52,532 bases of DNA from a bacterium (GTDB lineage Bacteria > Bacillota > Clostridia > Lachnospirales > Lachnospiraceae): positions 1-52,532 of the forward strand of contig JAUNJY010000030.1 in the NCBI GenBank assembly GCA_030535455.1, read 5' to 3'. A program made the position numbers and the translations under genes. Shown here piece by piece: positions 17,148-26,475 of this stretch; the stretch's first letter is position 1; each line of letters starts with the position of its first letter. Under the pieces are notes generated by a model. That model did not search any database and was not told the origin of the DNA. It saw only the letters and a program-made list of their open reading frames with translations.

Positions 17148-19619
17148 TTATTTATCAATATCATACACACTTCTCACAGTCAGTCCCTTAGGAATTCCGC
17201 TTAGCACTGTAATTTCCTTTGTTCCTGCGTTCATGTCAAAGTAGTTATCATCAAACACAAGGTCCGTTTCTTCAGAATCAAGCTCCACCCCTTTGGCGTA
17301 AGCTTCACTATGAACTAAGATCTTATTTCCAAGAATGTCATAGGTAATCTTCGGGTCCAAAAATTCAAAATGCTTTGGTGCGGTAAACAACGTAGTCCCT
17401 TCACTTACGATCTGTCCGTCCACTAAGAAGAAATAGCTAAAATAATGGCTAAATTCATCATACTCCGAAAAATCCAGTTTATTTAGCCAGACGCTGGATA
17501 GGGCAGGCACTGTTACCCGCTTGTTTCCTCGCTTCACAACGGAACCGTCAGACCTTCTAAGAGACCACATTACCACACCTGTCACATCTTCCATGGTCTC
17601 ATTTGCAACATTCAGAGTCGCAGACTTCTCAATTTCCTTTGGTTCCTCTACACAAGATGTTCTCTCACTGACCTCTCCCTTTTCTTCACAAGAAATCATA
17701 ATAGGGGCAAAAAATCGCTTCTCCCCATAATGTAGCGCTTTTAACCGCCCATAGTAATCAATGCTGGACCAGGAAGCCGTTGGCCAGATATCGTTAAGCT
17801 GCCAAACTATGGCGCCCATACACCTGCCACGATTCCTTCTAAAATGTTCTACACCATAGCGGATGGCATCCATCTGAAGCAGCTGAGAGGTATAAATTAC
17901 ATGTTCAAACGAACTTGGGTATAAATAGGTCTGGGAAATATATTTCATAATCTTTCCGTTTGCCATGGCATTCCTTTGATGCATTTCCATTACTCTGGAC
18001 AAGATATTGCGGTCTTCCGGCTTTGTAAAGCTTTTGACCGTCTTAATTGAAGGAAAGGACTGAAAACCAAACTCAGAAACATATCGAAAATAAAACTTGC
18101 GATACTCGGTAATTGGCTTTTCTCCATGCCAGACATCCCAGTAATGAGTATCTCCCCTGTTTTCATCCCAAGGTTCGTCGTAATTTCCTCCGGAAGAAGG
18201 ACTGGATGGCCAGTAAAACGTATTAGGATCCGTTTCTTTTACTAACTTTGGGATAATGTATTCAAAAATCTTAATATAATCATAGTACTGCTTTTCACTT
18301 GGTTTCCACATCTTATAATACATCTGTAGTTCCATTTCATTGTTACCACAGTATAAGGCAAGGCTGGCATGATGACGAATCCGTCTTATGTTCTGCCTGA
18401 TTTCTTCCGAGATATTCTCCTCGAATTCTTCATTTAACTCATAGCTGGAGCATGCAAACATAAAATCCTGCCATACAAGGAGCCCTAACTCATCACAGAT
18501 ATCAAAGAAATAATCATCCGGATAATAACCACCACCCCATACTCTGATACAGTTAAAATTTGCTTCTTTCGCTTTTGTAAGCAACATCAAGGTACGAAGG
18601 CGATTGGTCCTTCCAAGAAGGTTATCCTCTGGAATATAATCCGCTCCCATCGCGAAAATGCAGACACTGTTGACTTCATGGCAAAAGCTCGATCCCCATT
18701 CATCCTTCTCCTGTCTTATTGTAATTGTCCGAAGCCCGATCCGCTTCTTCTTTTGATCAATTACAATCCCATCTACCTGCATTAGCTCGACAGTCACCTC
18801 GTACAATGGCTGCTCCCCATACCCATTGGGCCACCAAATATCTGGGTTCTCAATTACAATTGGTTCACCGTTCTTGCTTGTATATGTCTCACCAGCATTG
18901 GAGACTACCGTAATGATCACATCGTAATCATCCATATGCGTTTTTTTCTTTCTCAGTTCTGTTACCTTCACATCAAAAGAAAGTTCCACTGTTCCATTTT
19001 CATGTTTTTGCGTTATGTAAACGTCTTCAATCTTTGCAGTCTTATTAGAGATTAGCTGTACTCCTCTGAAAATTCCTGCATCAGGAAGCCTTGGCCCCCA
19101 ATCCCATCCAAACATACAATGTGCCTTACGTAGATGAGGATAGCCTTCCATGCAATCTGAAGAGCCTCCTGTATAGCGCTTTTCATTTTCCTCTTTTATG
19201 TACTTTGTTGGAGAATAGATATGTACTCGTATTTCATTTTCTCCTATCTTAACGATCTTACTAACATCATATTCCCATTCACGATGCATATTACTCACGA
19301 AGCCCAAATATGTTTCATTTACATAAATATCTGCCAAGGTATCAATACCATCAAAATGAAGTAACAGCTCGTCCCCCGAAAGCATACTCTTATTTACCTG
19401 AAAATGCTTTCTATATTCAAACTCATTGTCCATCAGCTTTGTTGCCTTTAGCTCATTCATTCGATAGAAAGGGTCCGGCATAATTCCTTGCTCTACAAGG
19501 GCCGAATACACCGTTCCCGGCACGGTTGCTTGAATATAATCTTCTTTTGTCTGATATTCATTTTCCCCAATCATTCGTAAATTCCAATTCCCGTTCAGTG
19601 ACAGAACACTTTTAACCAA
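17148..19619 (-). CDS. Beta-mannosidase (GH2)
   Basis: This 823-residue GH2 enzyme has no signal peptide, so it is cytoplasmic and probably removes mannose from imported manno-oligosaccharides. It shows the jelly-roll start (LNGNWNLRM), the beta-mannosidase motif CMFGWDWGPRLPDAG and CIRVWGGGYYPDDYFFD. The acid/base is Glu428 in CGNNEME and the nucleophile Glu516 in VSEFGFQ. It begins at TTG 19619, supported by GGAGGTGG just upstream. It ends at the shared terminator with the sigma operon. No mannan transporter or other mannan gene is adjacent. Confidence 0.93.
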   Translation of the reverse strand: MVKSVLSLNGNWNLRMIGENEYQTKEDYIQATVPGTVYSALVEQGIMPDPFYRMNELKATKLMDNEFEYRKHFQVNKSMLSGDELLLHFDGIDTLADIYVNETYLGFVSNMHREWEYDVSKIVKIGENEIRVHIYSPTKYIKEENEKRYTGGSSDCMEGYPHLRKAHCMFGWDWGPRLPDAGIFRGVQLISNKTAKIEDVYITQKHENGTVELSFDVKVTELRKKKTHMDDYDVIITVVSNAGETYTSKNGEPIVIENPDIWWPNGYGEQPLYEVTVELMQVDGIVIDQKKKRIGLRTITIRQEKDEWGSSFCHEVNSVCIFAMGADYIPEDNLLGRTNRLRTLMLLTKAKEANFNCIRVWGGGYYPDDYFFDICDELGLLVWQDFMFACSSYELNEEFEENISEEIRQNIRRIRHHASLALYCGNNEMELQMYYKMWKPSEKQYYDYIKIFEYIIPKLVKETDPNTFYWPSSPSSGGNYDEPWDENRGDTHYWDVWHGEKPITEYRKFYFRYVSEFGFQSFPSIKTVKSFTKPEDRNILSRVMEMHQRNAMANGKIMKYISQTYLYPSSFEHVIYTSQLLQMDAIRYGVEHFRRNRGRCMGAIVWQLNDIWPTASWSSIDYYGRLKALHYGEKRFFAPIMISCEEKGEVSERTSCVEEPKEIEKSATLNVANETMEDVTGVVMWSLRRSDGSVVKRGNKRVTVPALSSVWLNKLDFSEYDEFSHYFSYFFLVDGQIVSEGTTLFTAPKHFEFLDPKITYDILGNKILVHSEAYAKGVELDSEETDLVFDDNYFDMNAGTKEITVLSGIPKGLTVRSVYDIDK

Positions 19620-19649
19620 AAGACCACCTCCATACGATAACCAAACCCA

Positions 19650-19759
19650 TCATTCACTTCCCAACCCGTAGGAAGTCAAGGAAAGACTTGACCAAACATC
19701 TTTATGTATCTGGCGAATGAGGTCGTCAGGAGATTGCTCTCCTGATCCTCTCGCTTTTT
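19650..19759 (+). ncRNA. Structured intergenic element ending in hairpin and T-run
   Basis: In the 140-nt gap between beta-mannosidase and cardiolipin synthase, TCATTC (19650-19655) can pair with GAATGA (19715-19720). These enclose ACTTCC/GGAAGT and GTCAAG/CTTGAC hairpins. A strong hairpin TCAGGAG/CTCCTGA (19726-19732, 19739-19745), extended by GAGG/CCTC, follows and leads to TCGCTTTTT. The T-run points to the plus strand. On the minus strand the same sequence would be the mannosidase leader. No known riboswitch class is recognised. Confidence 0.35.
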
Positions 19760-21340
19760 CTACATTAATGTTGAAAACAGACTTATTACATTTTGATATG
19801 CCTTAAGCACCCAAGGTCGATTTCTCCATTCATCATAAGTGAATTCATGACACTCTTCTAAGGTCTTCACAAAGTCCTTACGAATTACTTCGATCACTTC
19901 TCGATTGGACATCCAGATTCCATTTTCATAATGCAGATAAAAGCTTCGGTAATCCATATTAATCGTACCTACTATGCCTGTGCTCTCATTAATGATCGTC
20001 TTTGCGTGAATAAATCCCGGAGTATATTCATAGATTTTGACACCTCCACGAAGCAAAGCACCATAATTAAAATTGGTCAAACATTTTACATTTTTCTTAT
20101 CTGGGATACCCGGACAAATAATTCTTACATCAATCCCACTTTTTGCAGCCAAAATCAGCGCCTCACGCATATCATCCTCGATAATCAGATATGGAGTGGT
20201 AATATATACATACTCTGTCGCATATTGAATCATCTGCATATAGATATTTTCAATAGGATTATTGGGATTATTGGCAGGTCCATCTGAAATCACCTGGCAA
20301 TATACTTGGTTTTCTTCAAACTTCATAGTTGGTTTGTATGGACTGTAATCAATTAGTTCTCCATCCGTGCAAATCTCCCACATCTGGAGAAACGTTACGG
20401 TAAGTCCCCATACAGCATCACCAACAACCTTGACCCCATTGTCCTTCCACACACCAAAGCGGGTCACCAGGTTGGCATACTCATCTGCAATATTAAAACC
20501 ACCTGTATAACCAATATTTCCATCAATTACAACTATTTTCTGATGAGAACGATAGTTCATGTACAGCTTATTTAAATATTTATGAACCGGATTAAAAATA
20601 CGTACTTCAAATCCTTCTTCAATTAACTGGTGTTCAAACTCTTTATTCGTTCGAAACATGGCTCCAAAATCATCATACATAAACATGACTTTGACTCCTG
20701 CCTTAATTCGGTCTAGCAGGATTGCATGCAGGTGGTCCCAGATAGCACCTTCTGCCACAATAAAGAAATCAATCATTATGAAATTCTTCGCATTTTCCAG
20801 TTCTATAAAAATATCATTAAACGCATCTTCTCCCATCGGGAAATATGTCACTTGATTGTTTTTAAATAGTGGAAAGCCTTCTTCTCTCATGTAGTTGGCC
20901 ATCCGGTATTTCGTTGGATACTCCAGTCGGTACTGTTTTAAGACCTCTTCCTCCTGAACCGCAAAGGTAAATCCATGTCGTAATTTTGTTAACAGCATAT
21001 TATCAATCTTGCTCTTTGCATTGGCTTTTCCCCAAAGGGCATACATGATATGGCCTGAAATCGGAAGCAGCAAAACGATATAGACCCATGCCATCTTGTA
21101 CGACATGCTTCTTTGATCATTCACTATGCTAAAGATCAAGCACACACTTAATATAATCAATGCCAGATAGAGATAAATTGTATACTGGCTAAATAAAAAT
21201 GGCAACGCAATGATAAAGCCAAATTGAAATAATACCAATACCCCCACAACAAATGCTCGTAAAAAGCCGCTAAAATGACTTTGCACACGGCCTTTTACAT
21301 GTTCTCTTATGGGATTAGTAAACCTAGTTGTGTTTTTCAT
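19760..21340 (-). CDS. cls: Cardiolipin synthase (two PLD domains)
   Basis: Cardiolipin synthases join two phosphatidylglycerols in the membrane. This 526-residue protein has two N-terminal membrane helices (about 27-75) and two phospholipase D domains. The first HKD motif is HQKIVVIDGNIGYTGGFN. The second is HAKTIINESTGIVGTINMD, where the usual Asp is Glu (HxKx4E). The ATG at 21340 is preferred over 21343 because the AAGAAGGG purines are better spaced. It is followed by the CmpB-type gene upstream on the same strand with a 36-nt gap, so co-transcription is likely. Confidence 0.93.
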   Translation of the reverse strand: MKNTTRFTNPIREHVKGRVQSHFSGFLRAFVVGVLVLFQFGFIIALPFLFSQYTIYLYLALIILSVCLIFSIVNDQRSMSYKMAWVYIVLLLPISGHIMYALWGKANAKSKIDNMLLTKLRHGFTFAVQEEEVLKQYRLEYPTKYRMANYMREEGFPLFKNNQVTYFPMGEDAFNDIFIELENAKNFIMIDFFIVAEGAIWDHLHAILLDRIKAGVKVMFMYDDFGAMFRTNKEFEHQLIEEGFEVRIFNPVHKYLNKLYMNYRSHQKIVVIDGNIGYTGGFNIADEYANLVTRFGVWKDNGVKVVGDAVWGLTVTFLQMWEICTDGELIDYSPYKPTMKFEENQVYCQVISDGPANNPNNPIENIYMQMIQYATEYVYITTPYLIIEDDMREALILAAKSGIDVRIICPGIPDKKNVKCLTNFNYGALLRGGVKIYEYTPGFIHAKTIINESTGIVGTINMDYRSFYLHYENGIWMSNREVIEVIRKDFVKTLEECHEFTYDEWRNRPWVLKAYQNVISLFSTLM

Positions 21341-21379
21341 CATTAACCCTTCTTACTTCATTACATATTAAAGACCTTG

Positions 21380-22321
21380 CTATTCCTTCTTTCCATTATG
21401 CATATTGATTCGTTCCTTCAGCTCTTGTAAATAATAACGGCCTTTTGTAAACGTCAGGCTAGGAAATGCCTTGATTAATCGTTTATGTATTAAGTTATTA
21501 TTGCGTAAATTCAGCTTATATTTGGCAGTAAACGTCTTAAAACGTTTCTCAAGGTCATTTCTAAATCCTGCTACCTTTTCTTCCACTTCTGCTGGCTTCA
21601 TTTCTTTCGATAAGGAGTCACGGAACTTGCTTGTAAGCGAACTCATAATACTGTCTTTTGTCTGTGTCAATTTTGAAAACGTTGCACTTGTAAACGTTTC
21701 TTTTAACTCGGTAGACCGTTCTACCATCTTGGTATTAAGCAAGTACGTAAGGAATTCTTCTCGAAGTTCTGAAATACGGTGTACCTGTTCAGATAGCTGC
21801 AACGTATAAAATACGGTAACAGACAAATCGATCAGTCCTAGGATGATCAGACCTGAACAAACATATTCTCCGCTTCTTCTTGGAATTCTCTCAATCAAAC
21901 TTTTTACCAAAGGACCTAAGATTTTCACATCAAGTATCGATAAAATTCCCCAAAAAAGAGAGGCCTTTAAGCTGATTCTTCCCTGAAACTGTATTTTGTA
22001 ATCGCTATAGTCCCACCATTTCGCATGAAATGCATTTTCCATTATGACAGCGGTCAAATACTCTAGCACCGTCGCCAATAACATTCCAAGTAAGAACAAA
22101 GCTCCTACATTATCTGCAAATCCAAATAGTGTAATATAGACGACAGTTCCACCAATCCCGTAAATAGGAATAATCGGTCCATTTAAGAAGCCACGGTTTA
22201 CAAAGCTCTTACGTTTATAGCTGGAAAAACAGGTTTCCCAGATCCATCCCAGAAAACTGTATATAAAAAAACTAAATGCTATAAAAAAGAAATCAAAACC
22301 TAAAAAATTTACATTCCACAT
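21380..22321 (-). CDS. CmpB-type putative ABC transporter permease (PF06541-like membrane protein)
   Basis: The 313-residue protein has an N-terminal half with about five membrane helices and the family stretch FFIYSFLGWIWETCF followed by RGFLNGPIIPIYGIG. The C-terminal half (about 195-313) is charged and helical, probably cytoplasmic. The family is named after a putative ABC transporter component but its function is unproven. The ATG at 22321 has GAGG 7 nt upstream. It is upstream of cls on the same strand. Confidence 0.8.
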   Translation of the reverse strand: MWNVNFLGFDFFFIAFSFFIYSFLGWIWETCFSSYKRKSFVNRGFLNGPIIPIYGIGGTVVYITLFGFADNVGALFLLGMLLATVLEYLTAVIMENAFHAKWWDYSDYKIQFQGRISLKASLFWGILSILDVKILGPLVKSLIERIPRRSGEYVCSGLIILGLIDLSVTVFYTLQLSEQVHRISELREEFLTYLLNTKMVERSTELKETFTSATFSKLTQTKDSIMSSLTSKFRDSLSKEMKPAEVEEKVAGFRNDLEKRFKTFTAKYKLNLRNNNLIHKRLIKAFPSLTFTKGRYYLQELKERINMHNGKKE

Positions 22322-22342
22322 ACTATTTCCTCAGTTTCTATT

Positions 22343-22361
22343 GTATACATATTTAGTATAC
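22343..22361. promoter_or_regulatory. GTATAC-N7-GTATAC repeat in divergent promoter region
   Basis: Two self-complementary GTATAC hexamers (22343-22348, 22356-22361) lie in the short gap between the divergent CmpB-type and YprB-like genes. The right one forms part of an extended -10 (TGGTATACT) for the minus-strand gene. It could be an operator, but TA-rich promoters yield such repeats by chance. Confidence 0.3.
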
Positions 22362-22452
22362 CATAATCCATTTGAAATACTAAATGAAAATTGCTATTTT
22401 TGCTCTATTGTGCTATTATTTGTTCAATCTTATGCACTGCGAGGTATTAGAA

Positions 22453-23571
22453 ATGGAACTATATAAGCAAAATTTACAAATAGATCTTCCATATCCTATG
22501 GAGCAGCTATTTACTAGCCAAAATACTTACAAAAAAGAAGACTTTTTATTCTTTGATATTGAAACCACAGGCTTATCTGCCGATGTTTCTAACCTGTATT
22601 TAATTGGGTGTCTTTATTATGAAAATGAGGAGTTCCATATGAAGCAATGGTTTGCAGATTCCTACGATAGCGAGACAGCACTGATCCAGGCTTTTTTTGA
22701 AGAATTAAAGAACCACAAAGTCCTTCTCCATTACAATGGAAATGGCTTTGACATTCCTTATTTGCAAAAGAAAATAGCTGCATTTGAACTTCCATACTCC
22801 TTTGACTGTATAGAAAGTATCGATTTATATAAAGCTATTAGGCCATACAAGAAAATATTACAGCTTCCCAATCTAAAGCAAAAAACCATCGAAGCCTTTC
22901 TAAACATTGGACGAGAGGATGAATATAATGGAAAAGAGTTAATTCCTGTCTATGGGGAATATATGAAGAAGAAATTCTGTAGAGAAGATAATAGCAAGGA
23001 ACTCTCCCTGCTGCTCCTTCATAATGACGAGGACCTTAAGGGCATGGTGGAGCTTCTTAGCCTTTGCTACTATATAGACTTATTTAAGAAGAAACATAAG
23101 ATTTTGTCGGTTGGATTAAAAGACTCCATTGTCACTGCCGTGCTTTCCTTGGAGCATGCCCTAGAAAACCAAGTAAAATACCATAATGAAGGATTATCTT
23201 TTGAAACGATTGGCAATGAACTTCATATAAATCTTTTATTACACCAGGGGGAACTTAAGTATTTCTATCCAAACTATAAGGACTACTATTATCTTCCTGC
23301 TGAAGATATGGCGGTTCATAAAAGCGTGGCGGAATATGTAGACAAGGAGTTTCGCGAGAAAGCGAAAAAATCCAACTGCTATATTAAGAAAACTGGGCTC
23401 TTCCTTCCTGTTGATGAGGAAATGGCAAAGGAAATAAATACTATGGTATTCCGTACGGATGCTTCGTCGAAACAAGGGTTTATGGAGATTAGCGAAAGCT
23501 GGCTTACGAACTTAGAACATCAGGATCTGTTAGAAGACTATTTGCATATGCTGATTTGCAATTTGAAATAA
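22453..23571 (+). CDS. YprB-like ribonuclease H-like domain protein (putative exonuclease)
   Basis: Starting at ATG 22453 (GAGG 9-10 nt upstream) gives 372 residues beginning MELYKQN; in-frame codons further upstream lack a ribosome site. The N-terminal half is a DnaQ/RNase H-like fold with the exonuclease motifs FFDIETTGLS (Exo I) and LLHYNGNGFDIPYL (Exo II). It corresponds to the YprB_N family (PF13482). The C-terminal half is not recognised. Its in vivo substrate is unknown. It is a single gene, divergent from the CmpB-type gene and closed by a bidirectional terminator. Confidence 0.85.
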   Translation: MELYKQNLQIDLPYPMEQLFTSQNTYKKEDFLFFDIETTGLSADVSNLYLIGCLYYENEEFHMKQWFADSYDSETALIQAFFEELKNHKVLLHYNGNGFDIPYLQKKIAAFELPYSFDCIESIDLYKAIRPYKKILQLPNLKQKTIEAFLNIGREDEYNGKELIPVYGEYMKKKFCREDNSKELSLLLLHNDEDLKGMVELLSLCYYIDLFKKKHKILSVGLKDSIVTAVLSLEHALENQVKYHNEGLSFETIGNELHINLLLHQGELKYFYPNYKDYYYLPAEDMAVHKSVAEYVDKEFREKAKKSNCYIKKTGLFLPVDEEMAKEINTMVFRTDASSKQGFMEISESWLTNLEHQDLLEDYLHMLICNLK

Positions 23572-23576
23572 AAAAA

Positions 23577-23611
23577 GCATCCAGATTTATTAAACGTCTG
23601 GATGCTTTTTT
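23577..23611. terminator. Bidirectional terminator
   Basis: GCATCCAGA (23577-23585) pairs with TCTGGATGC (23597-23605). It is flanked by an A-run and a T-run, so it serves both the YprB-like gene and the convergent anti-sigma gene. Confidence 0.92.
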
Positions 23612-24460
23612 CTATTTCAATGTTTCAACAAACTCCTTGATCTGCTGTACCTTTAGGTTCCAAGCTGTAAAACGGTAATATACATTATTATACGTGAATT
23701 CTGCCCGCTTTTGGTCATCGCCATCTCCTCTTGATACTTGATATATTACAATTGGTACGTCTAGCGATTTACTCTTATACTCTGCTAATAACTTCATATC
23801 TCCATCACAATTGACCTCTCCGGCCACTACACCCGAGTCCTCTTTTAACGCATTCTTTGTAAATACGGTCGCGTTATAGCAAATCATTTGCTCTTTCTCT
23901 CCATCATATACGATATACTCAGATGCATCAATATAAAATGCGTCTAATCGTATGATTTCACCGCCTTTCTTAGGATACTTCTTTGGATACTTTGTCTTTC
24001 CCATTGGAGAGTATTGAATTGTTCGAACTCCTGTCATTAAGTCGCTGTCTGGTTTGAAATGATACTTTAGATCTTTGGAATATTGACTTGACTCTAGGAA
24101 CTTCACTCCGGTCACTCTGCTTACATCAGCAATTGTTTCATATGTAGTATCTTTAAGCGGTGCATCCGCACTTACCTCAATATACTTTCCTTCCTTCTCC
24201 AATTCTACTGTCTGCCCATTATTAAACTCCAATGTAGTTGCCCAGTTCCTATTAATGATGTTTTTCGCGGATTTAACGATACCAGCCCGGTTTACTACTA
24301 AAATAGTAAATATGGTGAAAGCAACTGCTGCCTTTATGTAAGGTACATATCTGAATTTTTTCTTGTGTGTCTGCTTTAATACCTTGTCCGTTACATTAAA
24401 TTCAGGAATTTTTGACGTTTCATAACTTTCTTTCATATATTGTTCAAAAGGATCTCTCAT
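23612..24460 (-). CDS. Probable membrane anti-sigma factor
   Basis: The 282-residue protein has a short basic cytoplasmic part (1-38), one membrane helix (about 40-60, YIKAAVAFTIFTILVV) and an extracytoplasmic domain rich in beta strands (LEFNNGQTVELEKEGKYIEVS and on). Its C-terminus resembles DUF4367-type domains found on clostridial anti-sigma factors. Its ATG overlaps the stop of the ECF sigma gene by 4 nt (ATGA), so the two are translationally coupled. Function is inferred from this pairing. Confidence 0.7.
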   Translation of the reverse strand: MRDPFEQYMKESYETSKIPEFNVTDKVLKQTHKKKFRYVPYIKAAVAFTIFTILVVNRAGIVKSAKNIINRNWATTLEFNNGQTVELEKEGKYIEVSADAPLKDTTYETIADVSRVTGVKFLESSQYSKDLKYHFKPDSDLMTGVRTIQYSPMGKTKYPKKYPKKGGEIIRLDAFYIDASEYIVYDGEKEQMICYNATVFTKNALKEDSGVVAGEVNCDGDMKLLAEYKSKSLDVPIVIYQVSRGDGDDQKRAEFTYNNVYYRFTAWNLKVQQIKEFVETLK

Positions 24461-24993
24461 TTCACTACCTCCTCAACTAGGCAATCACCGTTACTGCTTT
24501 CTAATGCCTTTTTTAGCTTTTTCTTAATTCTCTCAACTTGCTTTCTTAATGATGCTTCCGACTTTTTATAAATACTGCTCATTTCCTTATATGTCATTTC
24601 CTCAACTATTTTATTATAAATAATCGATCTCTCTTGCGGTTTTAGTGTCATTAGTGCTTGAAATAGTTCTTCTGAAATTAGTGGCTTTTCATATTGTTCT
24701 TTTTGCTCTTTCAAGGGAATTAACAATAATTTGCGCTTTCGAATAATATCAATTGATGTTGTATACGCAATACGGTATAAATACCCTGTGATTTCTTCTG
24801 TATTTTTTATACTTTTTCTTTTCTGGTACAGCTTGATAAAGGTAATCTGTACTACATCCTCAGCATCCTGATAATTTCCCAAGATATTATAACAGTACCT
24901 GCCAAGCCTATTTGAGTATGTATTCATTAGATGTACAAATGCTTGTTCATTTCCCTGTATGAACTCATCTATGTACGCTTGATTATCCTCCAC
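24457..24993 (-). CDS. ECF-type RNA polymerase sigma factor
   Basis: The 178-residue protein has region 2 (YCYNILGNYQDAEDVVQITF) and region 4 (LKPQERSIIYNKIVEEMTY, then YKEMSSIYKKSEASLRKQVERI). The start is GTG 24993 with GGGGG 8 nt upstream. It is coupled to a membrane anti-sigma gene. A promoter with ECF-like spacing lies 46-72 nt upstream, which suggests autoregulation. It is distinct from the other ECF sigma at 15131, with which it shares only general features. Confidence 0.92.
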   Translation of the reverse strand: MEDNQAYIDEFIQGNEQAFVHLMNTYSNRLGRYCYNILGNYQDAEDVVQITFIKLYQKRKSIKNTEEITGYLYRIAYTTSIDIIRKRKLLLIPLKEQKEQYEKPLISEELFQALMTLKPQERSIIYNKIVEEMTYKEMSSIYKKSEASLRKQVERIKKKLKKALESSNGDCLVEEVVK

Positions 24994-25038
24994 TTGTATT
25001 CCCCCTTTATTTTTCTATAAATGCATTTATATAGATAA

Positions 25039-25065
25039 GACGAATTCTCTTTCTTAATTGTGACA
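25039..25065 (-). promoter_or_regulatory. Predicted ECF-dependent promoter of the sigma operon
   Basis: On the minus strand TGTCAC (25060-25065), a 17-nt spacer and CGTC (25039-25042) match the general ECF layout (AC-containing -35 and CGTC-type -10). No good sigma-A promoter is visible at this place. It would let the sigma activate its own gene. Confidence 0.5.
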
Positions 25066-25091
25066 TACTTTTAAAGTTTTTTACAAGCTTT

Positions 25092-25330
25092 GGATGAAAT
25101 CAGGATTTCATCCAGTGCCGTGGGAAATGATTAGTGCTCATTCGTGCAAGTCCTTGTAAAACAGGACCTATTCACACTAATCCGATATCCGAAAAGCGCG
25201 GTTTCCGGATATCGATTCAAATGAAAACCCAGGTTTTCAAACTTTCCTCCAAGCAGTGCGTTGGAGTGAATGCAAGATTTCATTTGTCTACAGTCTTAGA
25301 GGCCTCCTGAAATTCAGGGGGCCTCTTTTT
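25092..25330 (+). ncRNA. Multi-hairpin region ending in an intrinsic terminator (candidate RNA)
   Basis: In the 345-nt gap 24994-25338, five hairpins follow one another: GGATGAAATC/GATTTCATCC (25092-25113), GATTAGTG/CACTAATC (25129-25182) with an inner GTCCT/AGGAC, CGATATCCG/CGGATATCG (25183-25214), TGAAAACC/GGTTTTCA (25222-25239) and CTCCAA/TTGGAG (25247-25266). A 14-bp hairpin with T5 then ends the series (25299-25330). The T-run direction makes the plus strand the likely transcript, although both neighbours are minus-strand genes. No coding frame or known RNA family is recognised. Confidence 0.5.
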
Positions 25331-25338
25331 AACATTAT

Positions 25339-26475
25339 TTAGTAAATAGCTTCTGGAATGCCTTCGTACTTTATATCTTTTGGCATATCTTTGATCTTGG
25401 TCACCTGGCCCTTATTTAAATCCACCCATACTTCTACGATAGGAGTAAGTGACTTCGTATCTTTTAGAATTTCTTTTCCTGTGCTGATAGTATTCTCTCT
25501 TAGTTCCGGACTGGTGAGAATTAACTTATATTGTGAATGGTCATAGTTAGCTGGCGAGCTATGGCCTTTCCTATACTCAATGCCATTCATCGGGATTTCT
25601 GCAGCAAACCATTCTGTCGGTAAAATATAATTTAGTTGGAATTGAGAATTCGCATAGCGGTCTAAATACCGTTGCACTTCTTCCTCTTTTTTTGCTATCT
25701 CGACAATCTGATTGATGTTGGATGTTTCTAACTGACACAAGGCTACGGTTGCGCTCTTTTCATCATATGAGGCATATAGGCTGTTGACGGTAACTTGATT
25801 TAATAGGCTTGCACCTGCAAACATTACGGTCAGCGTTACCACATACGCCGCCGCTGTCATTCCTGCTTTCTGTCCTTTAGTTCTTGCTTTCCTAACCTTT
25901 TGTTCTTTCCTCAACAGGTTAGGAAAAAATCTCCCTGTCTTTACTTCATATTCGATATAACTTTGCCCAAATTTCTCCTCACATTCTACTTCCTCTGCTC
26001 TAGCAAGAAAATAATAGGCAAATACTAATGTTACAAAGAAAATAATAACGATATATCTTGGCCATAACAATAGCATTCCAAAACTACATACGATAAAAGA
26101 AGTATATTGCGGATGCCTCACATATCTATATAAGCCGCCTAACACAGCTCCTTTTTTCCGGAGCTTGCTATAGTATACCTGGCAGGCACCTATGATAAAA
26201 AGTACAAATCCTGCCACGCTACACACAATATCAACAATTTGTAAGACACCAATGACCGGTGAAGCCGTCTCTCTTACAACATGAGGAAGGAAAAATCTGA
26301 CCAGCCCTGACAGTACCGGTATCTTATTTAGGAAATTAAGGACCGGGCTGTATAAGGAATAAAAATAAATTGCAAATGGGCCTGCCATATAGGCAAACTC
26401 GAATGCTACAAAAAAGTAAAATAGAAATACACCAAGAAACCCTTTCTTTGCTCTTTTCACTTGCTTTTGACTCAT
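25339..26475 (-). CDS. Membrane protein with isoprenylcysteine/phospholipid methyltransferase-like domain
   Basis: The 378-residue protein has several N-terminal membrane helices. Its methyltransferase core has YRYVRHPQYTSFIVCSFG and ARAEEVECEEKFGQSYIEYEVKTGRFFP, the two signatures of the ICMT/PEMT membrane methyltransferase group. A last helix and an extracytoplasmic tail of about 150 residues follow, which is longer than usual. The substrate is unknown; prenyl-cysteine is unlikely in a bacterium. It lies 69 nt downstream of a histidine kinase gene on the same strand. That gap contains three CTTTG repeats. Confidence 0.82.
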   Translation of the reverse strand: MSQKQVKRAKKGFLGVFLFYFFVAFEFAYMAGPFAIYFYSLYSPVLNFLNKIPVLSGLVRFFLPHVVRETASPVIGVLQIVDIVCSVAGFVLFIIGACQVYYSKLRKKGAVLGGLYRYVRHPQYTSFIVCSFGMLLLWPRYIVIIFFVTLVFAYYFLARAEEVECEEKFGQSYIEYEVKTGRFFPNLLRKEQKVRKARTKGQKAGMTAAAYVVTLTVMFAGASLLNQVTVNSLYASYDEKSATVALCQLETSNINQIVEIAKKEEEVQRYLDRYANSQFQLNYILPTEWFAAEIPMNGIEYRKGHSSPANYDHSQYKLILTSPELRENTISTGKEILKDTKSLTPIVEVWVDLNKGQVTKIKDMPKDIKYEGIPEAIY

